A stretch of 64,000 bases of DNA from an uncultured Lachnospiraceae bacterium (GTDB taxonomy: Bacteria > Bacillota > Clostridia > Lachnospirales > Lachnospiraceae). Shown here piece after piece: positions 56,919-64,000 of the stretch. The stretch is taken from positions 1 through 64,000 of the forward strand of contig UQVK01000003.1 of assembly GCA_900544445.1 (NCBI GenBank). The letters run 5' to 3'. The position numbers and the translations under genes were made by a program. Position 1 is the first letter of the stretch. Each line of letters opens with the position of its first letter. The notes beneath the pieces were generated by a model. The model was not told the DNA's origin. It saw nothing but the letters and a program-made list of their open reading frames with translations, and did no database searches.

Positions 56919-58142
56919 ATGCAGGTATTTGAGGAACTGAGAGCGAGAGGGCTGCTGGCGCAGCTGACGGATGAGGAAGAGATCAGGGAGATGGTGAACG
57001 CGGGAAAGGCCACGTTTTACATTGGCTTTGATCCTACGGCGGACAGCCTTCATGTGGGACATTTCATGGCGCTGTGCCTGATGAAGCGGCTGCAGATGGC
57101 CGGAAACAGGCCCATTGCGCTGCTGGGCGGCGGTACGGGTATGATCGGAGACCCCTCCGGCAGAAGCGACATGCGCACCATGATGACGAAGGAAACCATC
57201 GACCATAACTGTGAATGCTTTAAGAAGCAGATGAGCAAGTTCATTGATTTCTCAGAAGGAAAGGCCATTCTGGCGAACAATGCCGACTGGCTGCTGAACC
57301 TGAATTACATCGAGCTGCTGCGCGACGTGGGAGCCTGCTTCTCCGTCAACAACATGCTCCGCGCGGAATGCTACAAGCAGAGAATGGAAAAGGGCTTAAG
57401 CTTCCTGGAATTCAACTACATGATCATGCAGAGCTACGACTTCCTGATGCTTTACCAGAAATACGGCTGCAACATGCAGTTCGGCGGGGATGACCAGTGG
57501 AGCAACATGCTGGGCGGCACGGAGCTGATCAGAAGAAAGCTTGGAAAGAACGCCTATGCGATGACCATCACCCTTCTCTTAAATTCTGAAGGCAAGAAGA
57601 TGGGCAAGACCCAGAAGGGCGCAGTATGGCTGGATCCCAACAAGACCTCTCCCTTTGAGTTCTACCAGTACTGGAGAAACATTGCGGACGCAGATGTGCT
57701 CAAGTGCCTCCGGATGCTCACCTTCCTTCCCATCGAGCAGATCGACGAGATGGATAAATGGGAGGGCAGCCAGCTGAATACGGCGAAGGAGATTCTGGCC
57801 TTCGAACTGACCAAACTGGTACATGACGAGGCGGAGGCGCAGAAGGCGCAGGAGAGCGCCAGAGCGCTGTTTGGAAGCGGAACCGCGGCGGAGATGCCCA
57901 CGGCGAAACTGTCCGAAGCCGATCTGAAGGACGGCAATATTGATATCCTCGACCTGCTGGTGAAATCCGGTCTGGTGAGCTCCCGCTCAGAAGGCCGCCG
58001 CGCGGTAGAACAGGGCGGCGTATCCATGGACGGAGAGAAGGTTACGGACTTCCGGGCGACGTTTGCCGGCGAAGATTTCCACGGAGAAGGAAAGGTCCTG
58101 AAGCGTGGAAAGAAGAACTTCAAGAGAGTGATAGTGGAGTAA
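56919..58142 (+). CDS. tyrS: Tyrosyl-tRNA synthetase
   Basis: Charges tRNA-Tyr with tyrosine. The 407 residues fit the bacterial norm. Class I signatures: [16 protein letters not shown] (HIGH region, near 40) and KMGKT (KMSKS region, near 228). The tyrosine-binding [11 protein letters not shown] and GGDDQWSNM segments are intact. A C-terminal S4 RNA-binding domain (about 340-405) begins [20 protein letters not shown]. It is controlled by the Tyr T-box, and its RBS comes from the hairpin repeat that follows the T-box. A GNAT gene starts 5 bases after its stop. Confidence 0.98.
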   Translation: MQVFEELRARGLLAQLTDEEEIREMVNAGKATFYIGFDPTADSLHVGHFMALCLMKRLQMAGNRPIALLGGGTGMIGDPSGRSDMRTMMTKETIDHNCECFKKQMSKFIDFSEGKAILANNADWLLNLNYIELLRDVGACFSVNNMLRAECYKQRMEKGLSFLEFNYMIMQSYDFLMLYQKYGCNMQFGGDDQWSNMLGGTELIRRKLGKNAYAMTITLLLNSEGKKMGKTQKGAVWLDPNKTSPFEFYQYWRNIADADVLKCLRMLTFLPIEQIDEMDKWEGSQLNTAKEILAFELTKLVHDEAEAQKAQESARALFGSGTAAEMPTAKLSEADLKDGNIDILDLLVKSGLVSSRSEGRRAVEQGGVSMDGEKVTDFRATFAGEDFHGEGKVLKRGKKNFKRVIVE

Positions 58143-58147
58143 CTGCC

Positions 58148-58690
58148 ATGAGAGAAGCGGCTGTTTTCGAGGAAGCATCTGCGGCAGGAGAAAACAGGGA
58201 TTGCGCAAAAAAGGAAGAGAAGGACAGCATCCGCCTTATGCGGGCGGAGCTGTCCGATGCAAAAGAACTGCATGAAATGCAGAAGATCTGTTTTCAGCCG
58301 ATTCTGGAAAAATATCAGGATTATGAACTCAATCCTGCCGCAGAACCGTTGGAAAAAACGATCAGCAGACTGCAGGAGAACTTTACGGATTTTTATTTTA
58401 TCATGCTTGGAAATCGGAAAATCGGCGGGGTAAGGGTCCGGCATTGGGATCAGAAATGTAAGCTTGGGCCGATTTTTCTTCTGACAGAATATCAGGGGGT
58501 TGGATACGCCCAGGAGGCGATCCGTCAGGCAGAGGCAGAATATCCGGAAAGCATTCTCTGGGAACTGGAAACCATTCTCCAGGAGCCGAAGCTTCGCCAT
58601 CTTTATGAAAAGATGGGATACCGCAGAACAGGAAAAACGGAGCGGGTCAAGGATGGTATGGATCTGGTTTATTACGAAAAAGAGGTTTGA
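58148..58690 (+). CDS. GNAT-family N-acetyltransferase
   Basis: An acetyl-CoA-dependent acetyltransferase of 180 residues. After a loosely structured N-terminus (1-25), the fold begins SIRLMRAELSDAKELHEMQK. The acetyl-CoA loop is weak: FLLTEYQGVGYAQEAIRQ, in which QGVGYA takes the place of Q/RxxGxG/A. The C-terminal LRHLYEKMGYRRTGK is typical. The substrate is unknown. It is coupled to tyrS (ribosome binding site GGAG overlaps the tyrS stop), so the Tyr T-box also controls it. Confidence 0.88.
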   Translation: MREAAVFEEASAAGENRDCAKKEEKDSIRLMRAELSDAKELHEMQKICFQPILEKYQDYELNPAAEPLEKTISRLQENFTDFYFIMLGNRKIGGVRVRHWDQKCKLGPIFLLTEYQGVGYAQEAIRQAEAEYPESILWELETILQEPKLRHLYEKMGYRRTGKTERVKDGMDLVYYEKEV

Positions 58691-58774
58691 AGATGAAACA
58701 CGCCATGTTGCGGCAGAGAAATTGCAGTCGTGATTTCTCCGCCGCGGCAGAACGGAAAGTGTGGAGGCAGAAGA

Positions 58775-59056
58775 ATGCAGCTTATTGTATCGGGCATATC
58801 AACATCCATCGTGAATCTGATCGTATTTTCTCTGATCCCGTTTGTCTGGTGGTTTTTCCGTCACCAGAAGGAAACGGGATTTTTCAGCTGGATCGGATTC
58901 TACAAACCGAAGCTGAAAAGCAGGTGGCCGGTGCTGGTCATCTTTGCGCTGTTTTTGCTTGCGGGGCTGGATGTGGGACTGTGGTACCACACGCTGATGT
59001 TTCTGTTTACCGGAGCGGGTATTTTTATCAGTTCCATGCTTGTGGCGTTTGGGTGA
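58775..59056 (+). CDS. Short membrane protein, N-terminal part of a CPBP-type protein
   Basis: 93 residues with three predicted membrane helices and a GGAGG ribosome binding site 7 bases upstream. The segment VWWFFRHQKETGFFSWIGFYKPK resembles the N-terminus of CPBP-family intramembrane proteases. The EExxxR and FxxxH motifs that carry the active site are absent, because the frame ends at a clean TGA. No continuation was found downstream. It may be a truncated gene still expressed, or a small membrane protein in its own right. Confidence 0.6.
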   Translation: MQLIVSGISTSIVNLIVFSLIPFVWWFFRHQKETGFFSWIGFYKPKLKSRWPVLVIFALFLLAGLDVGLWYHTLMFLFTGAGIFISSMLVAFG

Positions 59057-59169
59057 ACTGATTTTTTCTATATTTTTATTTTATTTCAGAGCGGCAGGGT
59101 CAAAAGCCAGATTGAGATGGTTTATAGATGTGCCAAATTTTTGACAACGGCTGAGGTGACGAGAGCGGC

Positions 59170-59439
59170 CTATTTATCTCCGTAATGACCTTTGCAGTGA
59201 GCAATATAAATACGTCCGTTTTCCATATGATAGACCAGACGGTCTTTGTCGTTAATCCTGCGGCTGTACTCTCCCTTCAGGTCGCCGGTGAGGGGTTCAG
59301 GTTTCCCGATCCCTTCCATGCAGCCGTTGCGTTCAATATCTTTTATGAGCTGGTTAATACGTTTGATTATTTTCTTATCCTGGGTCTGCCAGTAGAGATA
59401 GTCTTCCCAGGCATCGTCAGACCAGATTTTTTCACTCAT
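59170..59439 (-). CDS. yoeB: YoeB/Txe-family toxin
   Basis: A ribosome-dependent mRNA interferase of 89 residues. Family landmarks are WSDDAWEDYLYWQTQDKK at the N-terminus, IGKPEPLTGDLKGEYSRRI in the centre, DRLVYHMENGRIYIAHCKGHY at the C-terminus, and the catalytic residues Glu, Arg and terminal His-Tyr. Its start overlaps the antitoxin end by 8 bases, the usual coupled order antitoxin-toxin. Confidence 0.94.
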   Translation of the reverse strand: MSEKIWSDDAWEDYLYWQTQDKKIIKRINQLIKDIERNGCMEGIGKPEPLTGDLKGEYSRRINDKDRLVYHMENGRIYIAHCKGHYGDK

Positions 59440-59701
59440 CCTCCACCTCGATCAGTTCATGTGCTGTACCCTTTCCTTCGCGCAGTTCCTGGACAGACTT
59501 TCTTACATAGGCCATATTTGCCTCGGAAAAAAAGGGGTCAGGGGACTGCGCAATTTCAAACGGAATACGTTTTTCGCGTAAAACTGCTTTCACAAAAAGA
59601 TTGATGGCAGTTGAAGTATTCAATCCAACATTGGAGCAAAAAGCGTCAAAGTCAGCTTTGTCTTTCTGGTCTACTCTTGCAGTTAAGGTGGTTAATGCCA
59701 T
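59432..59701 (-). CDS. relB: RelB/DinJ-family antitoxin
   Basis: An antitoxin of 89 residues that neutralises the YoeB partner and represses the operon. The N-terminal ribbon-helix-helix reads LTTLTARVDQKDKADFDAFC with SNVGLNTSTAINLFVKAVL. The acidic C-terminal half (SVQELREGKGTAHELIEVE) is the toxin-wrapping part. The start MALTTLTARV is preferred: AAGGAGATATTTCT lies upstream. The longer frame runs through the promoter. Confidence 0.93.
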   Translation of the reverse strand: MALTTLTARVDQKDKADFDAFCSNVGLNTSTAINLFVKAVLREKRIPFEIAQSPDPFFSEANMAYVRKSVQELREGKGTAHELIEVEDE

Positions 59702-59735
59702 AGAAATATCTCCTTTCTGTGTTCTATTTGACCAT

Positions 59736-59764
59736 ATTATAATACTATTGTATTCGGATAGCAA
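59736..59764 (-). promoter_or_regulatory. Promoter and operator of the RelB-YoeB operon
   Basis: On the minus strand TTGCTA, 17 bp, TATAAT. The inverted repeat AATAC-TATT-GTATT (59741-59754) lies between the boxes and is the likely RelB site. Confidence 0.7.
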
Positions 59765-59892
59765 GCAAATGTATTGCAAAAAAACAGGCCGGCTGCTTTT
59801 GACGGCCAACATCAGCGGAGATACGTTGTTTCCAGTCCGGATTCTCTGCAATATCTGAAAACTGTCCAAATACTGAAAACGCCCATTTTCAG

Positions 59893-59922
59893 ACATATCC
59901 CCGCTTCCCGCCCGCATATACT
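59893..59922 (+). promoter_or_regulatory. Sigma-E-like sporulation promoter of spoIVA
   Basis: ACATATC (59893-59899), 15-bp spacer, CATATACT (59915-59922, seven of eight to CATACAnT), 33 bases before spoIVA. This fits mother-cell sigma-E, as known for spoIVA in Bacillus. Confidence 0.55.
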
Positions 59923-59954
59923 GGTATCACCAGGCAAGCGGAAGGGGACGGATA

Positions 59955-61436
59955 ATGGACACTATGCATACTCAGAACCTATACAGAGATATTCAGAAAA
60001 GAACCGGAGGAGAAATCTACATCGGGGTGGTCGGTCCGGTGCGGACGGGAAAATCCACCTTTATCAAGCGGTTTATGGATCTGCTGGTGCTCCCGTATAT
60101 GACGGATGAGGCGGAGCGCATGCGGGCGCAGGATGAGCTGCCACAGAGCTCGGGCGGAAAAACGATCACCACCACGGAGCCTAAGTTCATCCCCCAGGAG
60201 GCGGCGCAGATCACGCTGGGCGGCGAGGTGAACGTGAACGTCCGTCTGGTGGACTGCGTGGGCTTCATGGTGGAAGGAGCGGCGGGCCACATGGAAGACG
60301 ATGCGGAGCGGCTGGTAAAAACGCCCTGGTCGGACGTGGAGATCCCGTTTACCCAGGCGGCGGAGATCGGTACCAAGAAGGTGATCAACGATCATTCCAC
60401 CATCGGGATCGTGGTGACCACGGATGGAAGCATCGGAGAGCTGAAGCGGGAGGCCTATATCCCTCCGGAGGAAAAGACCATCCAGGAATTAAAGAAGCTG
60501 CATAAGCCCTTTCTGGTGCTGGTCAACTCCGAACGCCCCCATGGCGACGAGGCGGTAAGGACAGCCGCATGGATCAGCGAAAAATATCATGTGACGGCGC
60601 TCCCGGTCAACTGCGAGCAGCTGAAAAGAGACGACATCAACCAGATTCTGGAGAGCGTGCTCTATGAATTTCCCGTCACCATGATTGAATTCTATATGCC
60701 CAAATGGGTGGAGATGCTTCCCAACACCCATAAGCTGAAAGCGGATCTGATCGAAAAAATCCGCGCCATGATGATCGGTATCGACACCATCCGCGATGTG
60801 ATTCAGAAGCAGATCTCCGTGGACAGCGTCTACATCAAACGCTGCATCGTGGAAAATATCAGCATGGCCGACGGCAGCATCCGTGTGGTGCTTGATGTGG
60901 ATGACAAATACTACTATGAGATGCTCAGCGATCTGGTGGGCGAAACCATCGGCGGCGAATACCAGCTCATTTCCGTGCTGAAGGAAATGGCCGCCATGCG
61001 CCGGGAATACACCAAAGTGCTTCACGCCATGGAGTCGGTCCGCCTGAAAGGTTACGGCGTGGTGATGCCGGAACGGGAGGAAATCAGCCTGGAAAAACCC
61101 GAACTCATCCGCCACGGCAACAAATTCGGCGTGAAAATCAAAGCGGAGAGCCCCTCCATCCACATGATCAAGGCCAACGTGATTACCGAGATCGCGCCCA
61201 TCGTTGGGACCCAGCAGCAGGCTGAGGACCTGATCGGCTATATCTCTGACGCCCGAAACGACGAGGACGGCATCTGGGAAACCAACATCTTCGGAAAAAC
61301 CGTGGAACAGCTCGTCAACGATGGTATCACCAACAAAATCTCCATGATTGGCGACGAATGCCAGGTAAAACTCCAGGAAACTATGCAGAAAATCGTCAAC
61401 GACAGCAACGGAGGAATGGTTTGTATTATCATATGA
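59955..61436 (+). CDS. spoIVA: Stage IV sporulation protein A, spore-coat ATPase
   Basis: Polymerises with ATP hydrolysis on the forespore surface and forms the base of the spore coat. The 493 residues match B. subtilis SpoIVA (492). The N-terminal Walker A is GPVRTGKST (27-35, Lys33), in IYIGVVGPVRTGKSTFIKRF. A Walker B-like LVDCVGFMVEGAAGHM follows near 98, and a sensor region near 145 (DHSTIGIVVTTDGSI). The C-terminus ends GGMVCIII, as expected for the membrane-targeting end. A sigma-E-type promoter lies upstream. Its presence marks the host as a spore former. Confidence 0.98.
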   Translation: MDTMHTQNLYRDIQKRTGGEIYIGVVGPVRTGKSTFIKRFMDLLVLPYMTDEAERMRAQDELPQSSGGKTITTTEPKFIPQEAAQITLGGEVNVNVRLVDCVGFMVEGAAGHMEDDAERLVKTPWSDVEIPFTQAAEIGTKKVINDHSTIGIVVTTDGSIGELKREAYIPPEEKTIQELKKLHKPFLVLVNSERPHGDEAVRTAAWISEKYHVTALPVNCEQLKRDDINQILESVLYEFPVTMIEFYMPKWVEMLPNTHKLKADLIEKIRAMMIGIDTIRDVIQKQISVDSVYIKRCIVENISMADGSIRVVLDVDDKYYYEMLSDLVGETIGGEYQLISVLKEMAAMRREYTKVLHAMESVRLKGYGVVMPEREEISLEKPELIRHGNKFGVKIKAESPSIHMIKANVITEIAPIVGTQQQAEDLIGYISDARNDEDGIWETNIFGKTVEQLVNDGITNKISMIGDECQVKLQETMQKIVNDSNGGMVCIII

Positions 61437-61469
61437 AAACCTGATGAGCCATGCGCAGGAAAGGCCATG

Positions 61470-61680
61470 GACTCCGGAACAAGCTTGCTTGTGGAGGAGT
61501 CTGTGGCTTTTCCTGCATACGGCGACCAGCCGCAGCGAGAGGACGCGAAGCACGATGGGACGAGTGCCGCGTCATCGAGCTGGCATGGCGGAGTAGCGCG
61601 AGTATGGCACCCTCGGAACAAGCTTGCTTGTGGAGGAATCTGTGGCTTTTCCTGCATACGGCGATCAGCCGCAGCTTGAT
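61470..61680 (+). repeat. Two copies of the dispersed repeat, opposite orientation to 3600-4022
   Basis: GGAACAAGCTTGCTTGTGGA occurs at 61476 and 61614 (138 bp apart). Each is followed by a TCTGTGGCTTTTCCTGCATA block and a CGGCGA.CAGCCGCAG end. These match the complement of the array at 3600-4022. The stretch 61437-61758 holds no gene. It lies between spoIVA and the start of an accessory region. Confidence 0.85.
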
Positions 61681-61758
61681 AAGATACCGGAATTCTTCTA
61701 TAATAGGTGACGAAAAAGCAAACGGAAAATCATCCGTAAAGATAAAGGCGGTGACAGC

Positions 61759-62970
61759 ATGAAAAGTTACCTCTCACTCCGGGAAGCGGCGGAAAAATGG
61801 GGCGTGTCGGAACGGAGAATCAATCAATACTGCACAGAGGGGCGCATACCGGGCGCGCAGAGAATCGGGAAAGCCTGGGCCATTCCCGCCGACGCCCAGA
61901 AGCCCGGCGACCCGCGCCGGGCGCGGCGGCAGGGAAAAAACGATCCGGCAAGAACCGTTTCCGGCGGACTACTCGACCAGACAAACCTGATGCCCCTGAT
62001 GAATACGGCCTTTGCGCCGGGAAAGTGCCGGGAAACGGTGGAGGCCATGGCCCCCGGCCCGCGCCGGGACATCGCCACGGCGGAGTACCACTATTTCACA
62101 GGCCACCCGGAGGAAGCGGCGAAAGAGGCGGAAGCCTACCTCACAAGCCCCGACATGGGGGCGCGGCTGTCCGCCTGCCTGCTCTATGCCTATGCAAACC
62201 TTTCCCTGAAACGGATTCAGCGGGCCGAGTTTGCCCTGGGGGAGCTGAACGCTTCCCTTGCGAGCGCGGGGGAGCAGGTGCCGGAGTTTCGGGCGGCTGC
62301 GGCGTTTATATCGTTTACGGGGACGGTGCTGTTACATCTGCCGCTGCCGGAAAAAATGCCCCGGGCCGAAAGTTTCCTGCCCCTGCTGCCGCCGGGCCTG
62401 CGGGCCTTTGCCCTGTATGTGCAGGCTCACTATCTTTATCTGAAACAGGAGTACGACCACAGCGCGGGTATCGTGGAGGCCACCCTTGCCATGGGCGCGT
62501 CGGACTATCCCATTCCCGCCATCTATTTACATCTGATCGCGGTCATGGACTACATGAGCATGAAGCAGACAGACCGGGCGGAGGCCCATCTGATGAAAGC
62601 CTGGGAGATTGCCCGCCCCGATGATCTGATTGAGGGATTCGGGGAACACCACGGGCTTTTGGGCGCCATGCTGGAAGCGGTTATCAAGCCGAAATGGCCG
62701 GAAGATTTCAAAAAGATGATCGACATTACTTATCGTTTCTCTTCCGGGTGGCGTAGAGTTCACAATCCCAAAACAGGCCATGATGTGGCCGACGATTTGA
62801 CGACCACGGAATTTGTCATTGCCATGCTCGCGGCCCGGGACTGGACCACCCAAGAGATCGCGGACCACCTGAAAATATCAGCAAATACGGCCAAAACCCA
62901 CATTTCCGAGGCTATGCGGAAGCTGAATGTGGAGAACCGGAAAGACCTGAAACAGTATATGCTTTTATAG
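61759..62970 (+). CDS. Regulator with N-terminal MerR/excisionase-like HTH and C-terminal LuxR HTH
   Basis: A regulator of 403 residues. An N-terminal helix-turn-helix (YLSLREAAEKWGVSERRINQ, then GRIPGAQRIGKAWAIPADA) is of the DNA-binding type found in excisionases. A helical TPR-like middle follows (about 75-330, Ala/Leu-rich). A C-terminal LuxR domain reads TTQEIADHLKISANTAKTHI and SEAMRKLNVENRK. AAGGCGGTGA precedes the ATG. GC content is higher than in spoIVA. It sits at the start of a block of mobile-element-type genes, so it is probably the master switch of an integrative element (inference). Confidence 0.85.
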   Translation: MKSYLSLREAAEKWGVSERRINQYCTEGRIPGAQRIGKAWAIPADAQKPGDPRRARRQGKNDPARTVSGGLLDQTNLMPLMNTAFAPGKCRETVEAMAPGPRRDIATAEYHYFTGHPEEAAKEAEAYLTSPDMGARLSACLLYAYANLSLKRIQRAEFALGELNASLASAGEQVPEFRAAAAFISFTGTVLLHLPLPEKMPRAESFLPLLPPGLRAFALYVQAHYLYLKQEYDHSAGIVEATLAMGASDYPIPAIYLHLIAVMDYMSMKQTDRAEAHLMKAWEIARPDDLIEGFGEHHGLLGAMLEAVIKPKWPEDFKKMIDITYRFSSGWRRVHNPKTGHDVADDLTTTEFVIAMLAARDWTTQEIADHLKISANTAKTHISEAMRKLNVENRKDLKQYMLL

Positions 62971-63160
62971 GCAAAGAGGCCCCCGAAAGGGGCCGGAAAT
63001 GTCCCTGGGGGTCACCCGTTTAGGGGGTCAAAATGGGTGATGGTATTCCCTCTTTTTTTCCTGTATAATAATAATGCGGCCATACAACCGCCGCCCAAAA
63101 CGGCGGCGGAGCCTGCCGCAGAAATGCAGGGAGAAAAGATGGAGATTTGCAAAATAAGTC
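62971..63160 (+). other. Hairpin and inverted repeats after the LuxR regulator
   Basis: GGCCCC-CCGAA-AGGGGCC-type hairpin (62978-62994), then TCACCC ... GGGTGA arms (63012-63040) and a TATAAT at 63064-63069 without a good -35. No gene is seen. Confidence 0.45.
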
Positions 63161-63247
<87 letters not shown>

Positions 63248-63304
63248 AGATAAGTCTGTCCTCTTTTCCTGCGTACAATCAAAATTTCATAACGCCGTTT
63301 CAAG

Positions 63305-63350
63305 GGACGCGCTGCGTCCACGGTCATTCCGTGGGCGGGGCGCGTCCTTT
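63305..63350 (+). terminator. Possible attenuator hairpin
   Basis: GGACGCG / CGCGTCC outer arms with a CCACGG / CCGTGG inner stem, then TTTTGCGTTTT. It lies between the microsatellite promoter and the small membrane-protein gene. Confidence 0.5.
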
Positions 63351-63396
63351 TGCGTTTTGGCAGCTCCGGCGTTTGGGGAGAGGGGGTGTCCGAAGC

Positions 63397-63570
63397 GTGT
63401 ATAGCCATGAAACCCGCGTTGCGCTGGTAAAGGAACGGGTCAAGGAAATAGAGCGGCAGCGGAAGCGCCGCGTCCGCTCCGGCGCTTTGATACTGGCCGC
63501 CCTTGCTGTGGGGACGGCCCTGGGCGCGGCGGTGAACGGCCTCCGCCGTGGACGAGAGAGAGGGGGATAA
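63397..63570 (+). CDS. Small membrane protein of an integrative element
   Basis: 57 residues from a GTG start, with GGAGAGGGGGTG at suitable distance. A basic, charged N-terminal helix (ETRVALVKERVKEIERQRKRR) is followed by one membrane helix (SGALILAALAVGTALGAAV) and a basic end. The pattern resembles small proteins seen in clostridial conjugative elements near regulators; no function is known. The same frame is open back through the GACA repeat, but the internal GTG with its site is preferred. Confidence 0.6.
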   Translation: MYSHETRVALVKERVKEIERQRKRRVRSGALILAALAVGTALGAAVNGLRRGRERGG

Positions 63571-63573
63571 AGA

Positions 63574-63700
63574 TTGAAAAATAAGCCCGATGGCTTATTT
63601 TTCAATCGGCAGTTTTGCGCCGAAGCACAAAACTGCTGTGATCGCAGAGGAGAAATCACCTGCGTGATTTCTCCTCGCGGCCTCAGCGTATCGCTTCGGC
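63574..63700 (+). repeat. Stack of three long perfect hairpins before the last gene
   Basis: TTGAAAAATAAGCC / GGCTTATTTTTCAA (63574-63605), CAGTTTTG / CAAAACTG (63610-63635), GAGGAGAAATCAC / GTGATTTCTCCTC (63647-63676). They lie between two genes of the element. The layout is like the A-B-C leader repeats, but the sequences differ. Confidence 0.75.
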
Positions 63701-63712
63701 ATGGAGGAAAAT

Positions 63713-64000
63713 ATGGAAAAGGTCAATCGGTATGAGTTTGAGGGGGAAGTGATCGAAGTCCCCGTATCTTGGGACGACCATCTTCAAAGAGAGGCGGAGA
63801 GCTACGAGGGCTACTATGGCGGGCCTGTCTATACCCCGGCGGGCCGTCCCGTTCTTTTAACCATTGAGGACGCCTGCCCCTATGCCGAGATGGTGGACGA
63901 CGATCCGACAGGCATTGACTGCGGCTCCTGCCGCCACTACCATCAATTCCCCGGCTCTCTGCTGGGGGTATGCGATCACGAGAAGCGGAGAAAGAAGAAA
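63713..64000 (+). CDS. Cys-rich accessory protein of an integrative element, partial
   Basis: An open frame runs off the right edge (96 codons seen). The start MEKVNRYEFEGEVIEVPV is chosen because GGAGGA lies 4 bases upstream; an ATG four codons earlier would be inside that site. It contains a metal-site-like stretch DACPYAEMVDDDPTGIDCGS with CRHYHQF and a later CDH, four Cys in all with His, which suggests zinc binding. Proteins of this look occur in clostridial integrative elements; no function is established. Confidence 0.7.
   Translation, partial: MEKVNRYEFEGEVIEVPVSWDDHLQREAESYEGYYGGPVYTPAGRPVLLTIEDACPYAEMVDDDPTGIDCGSCRHYHQFPGSLLGVCDHEKRRKKK

Overview
The window looks like chromosome from a spore-forming Gram-positive anaerobe of the Clostridia, most likely Lachnospiraceae. 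The evidence is a spoIVA gene, two T-box leaders, a class B sortase with a giant Cna-B surface protein, strong SD sequences (GGAGG/AAGGAG), a probable 6S RNA, and a roughly 50% GC gut-commensal gene set. The genus cannot be fixed from the sequence alone.

Layout. 1-8.7 kb: end of an unknown gene, solitary carB (minus), a 123-bp tandem repeat array, a GH2 beta-galactosidase, an unknown 175-aa protein and a PHP histidinol phosphatase. 9-12.3 kb: glycolytic cluster gap-pgk-tpiA behind a strong promoter. 12.3-25.5 kb: arylsulfotransferase (minus), then sortase B and a 3432-aa Cna-B repeat protein that is its likely substrate. 25.5-31 kb: iron-linked block (DUF3793 and flavodoxin; FeoB-associated Cys-rich protein and a Fur-like regulator), with a shared GTTAG-N6-CTAAC palindrome before each half. 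Between the two halves lie a Leu-type T-box, a 2-isopropylmalate synthase fused in frame to an AraC HTH domain, and an SRAP (YedK/HMCES) protein. 31-38.8 kb: two hydrolases, then TetR divergent from an MMPL transporter and a secreted DG-repeat protein. 38.9-45.1 kb: two-gene AAA ATPase plus PD-(D/E)XK-like protein, citrate synthase, deoC and an M24 aminopeptidase. 45.1-49 kb: 6S RNA, SpoIID-domain protein and YihY-family membrane protein. 49-56 kb: Lrp regulator with a polar amino-acid ABC transporter, ketopantoate-reductase-like enzyme, PLP aminotransferase and cytidylate-kinase-like protein. 56-61.4 kb: DUF4143 remnant, Tyr T-box and tyrS, GNAT, truncated CPBP protein, RelB/YoeB toxin-antitoxin, and spoIVA. 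61.5-64 kb: dispersed repeats, then what looks like the edge of an integrative element: an HTH/LuxR regulator, a (GACA)13 microsatellite directly behind a promoter, and small accessory proteins.

Most notable. (1) The T-box-controlled LeuA-AraC fusion. (2) A family of modular, BOX-like hairpin repeats (A-B-C units) in the 5' leaders of flavodoxin, aminopeptidase P, an ABC binding protein and tyrS. Their stems are kept while their sequence varies, and the last A unit carries the ribosome binding site. (3) A second dispersed repeat family at 3.6-4.0 kb and 61.5-61.7 kb. (4) The overlapping ATPase/nuclease-like pair, a defence candidate. (5) The microsatellite placed at a transcription start.
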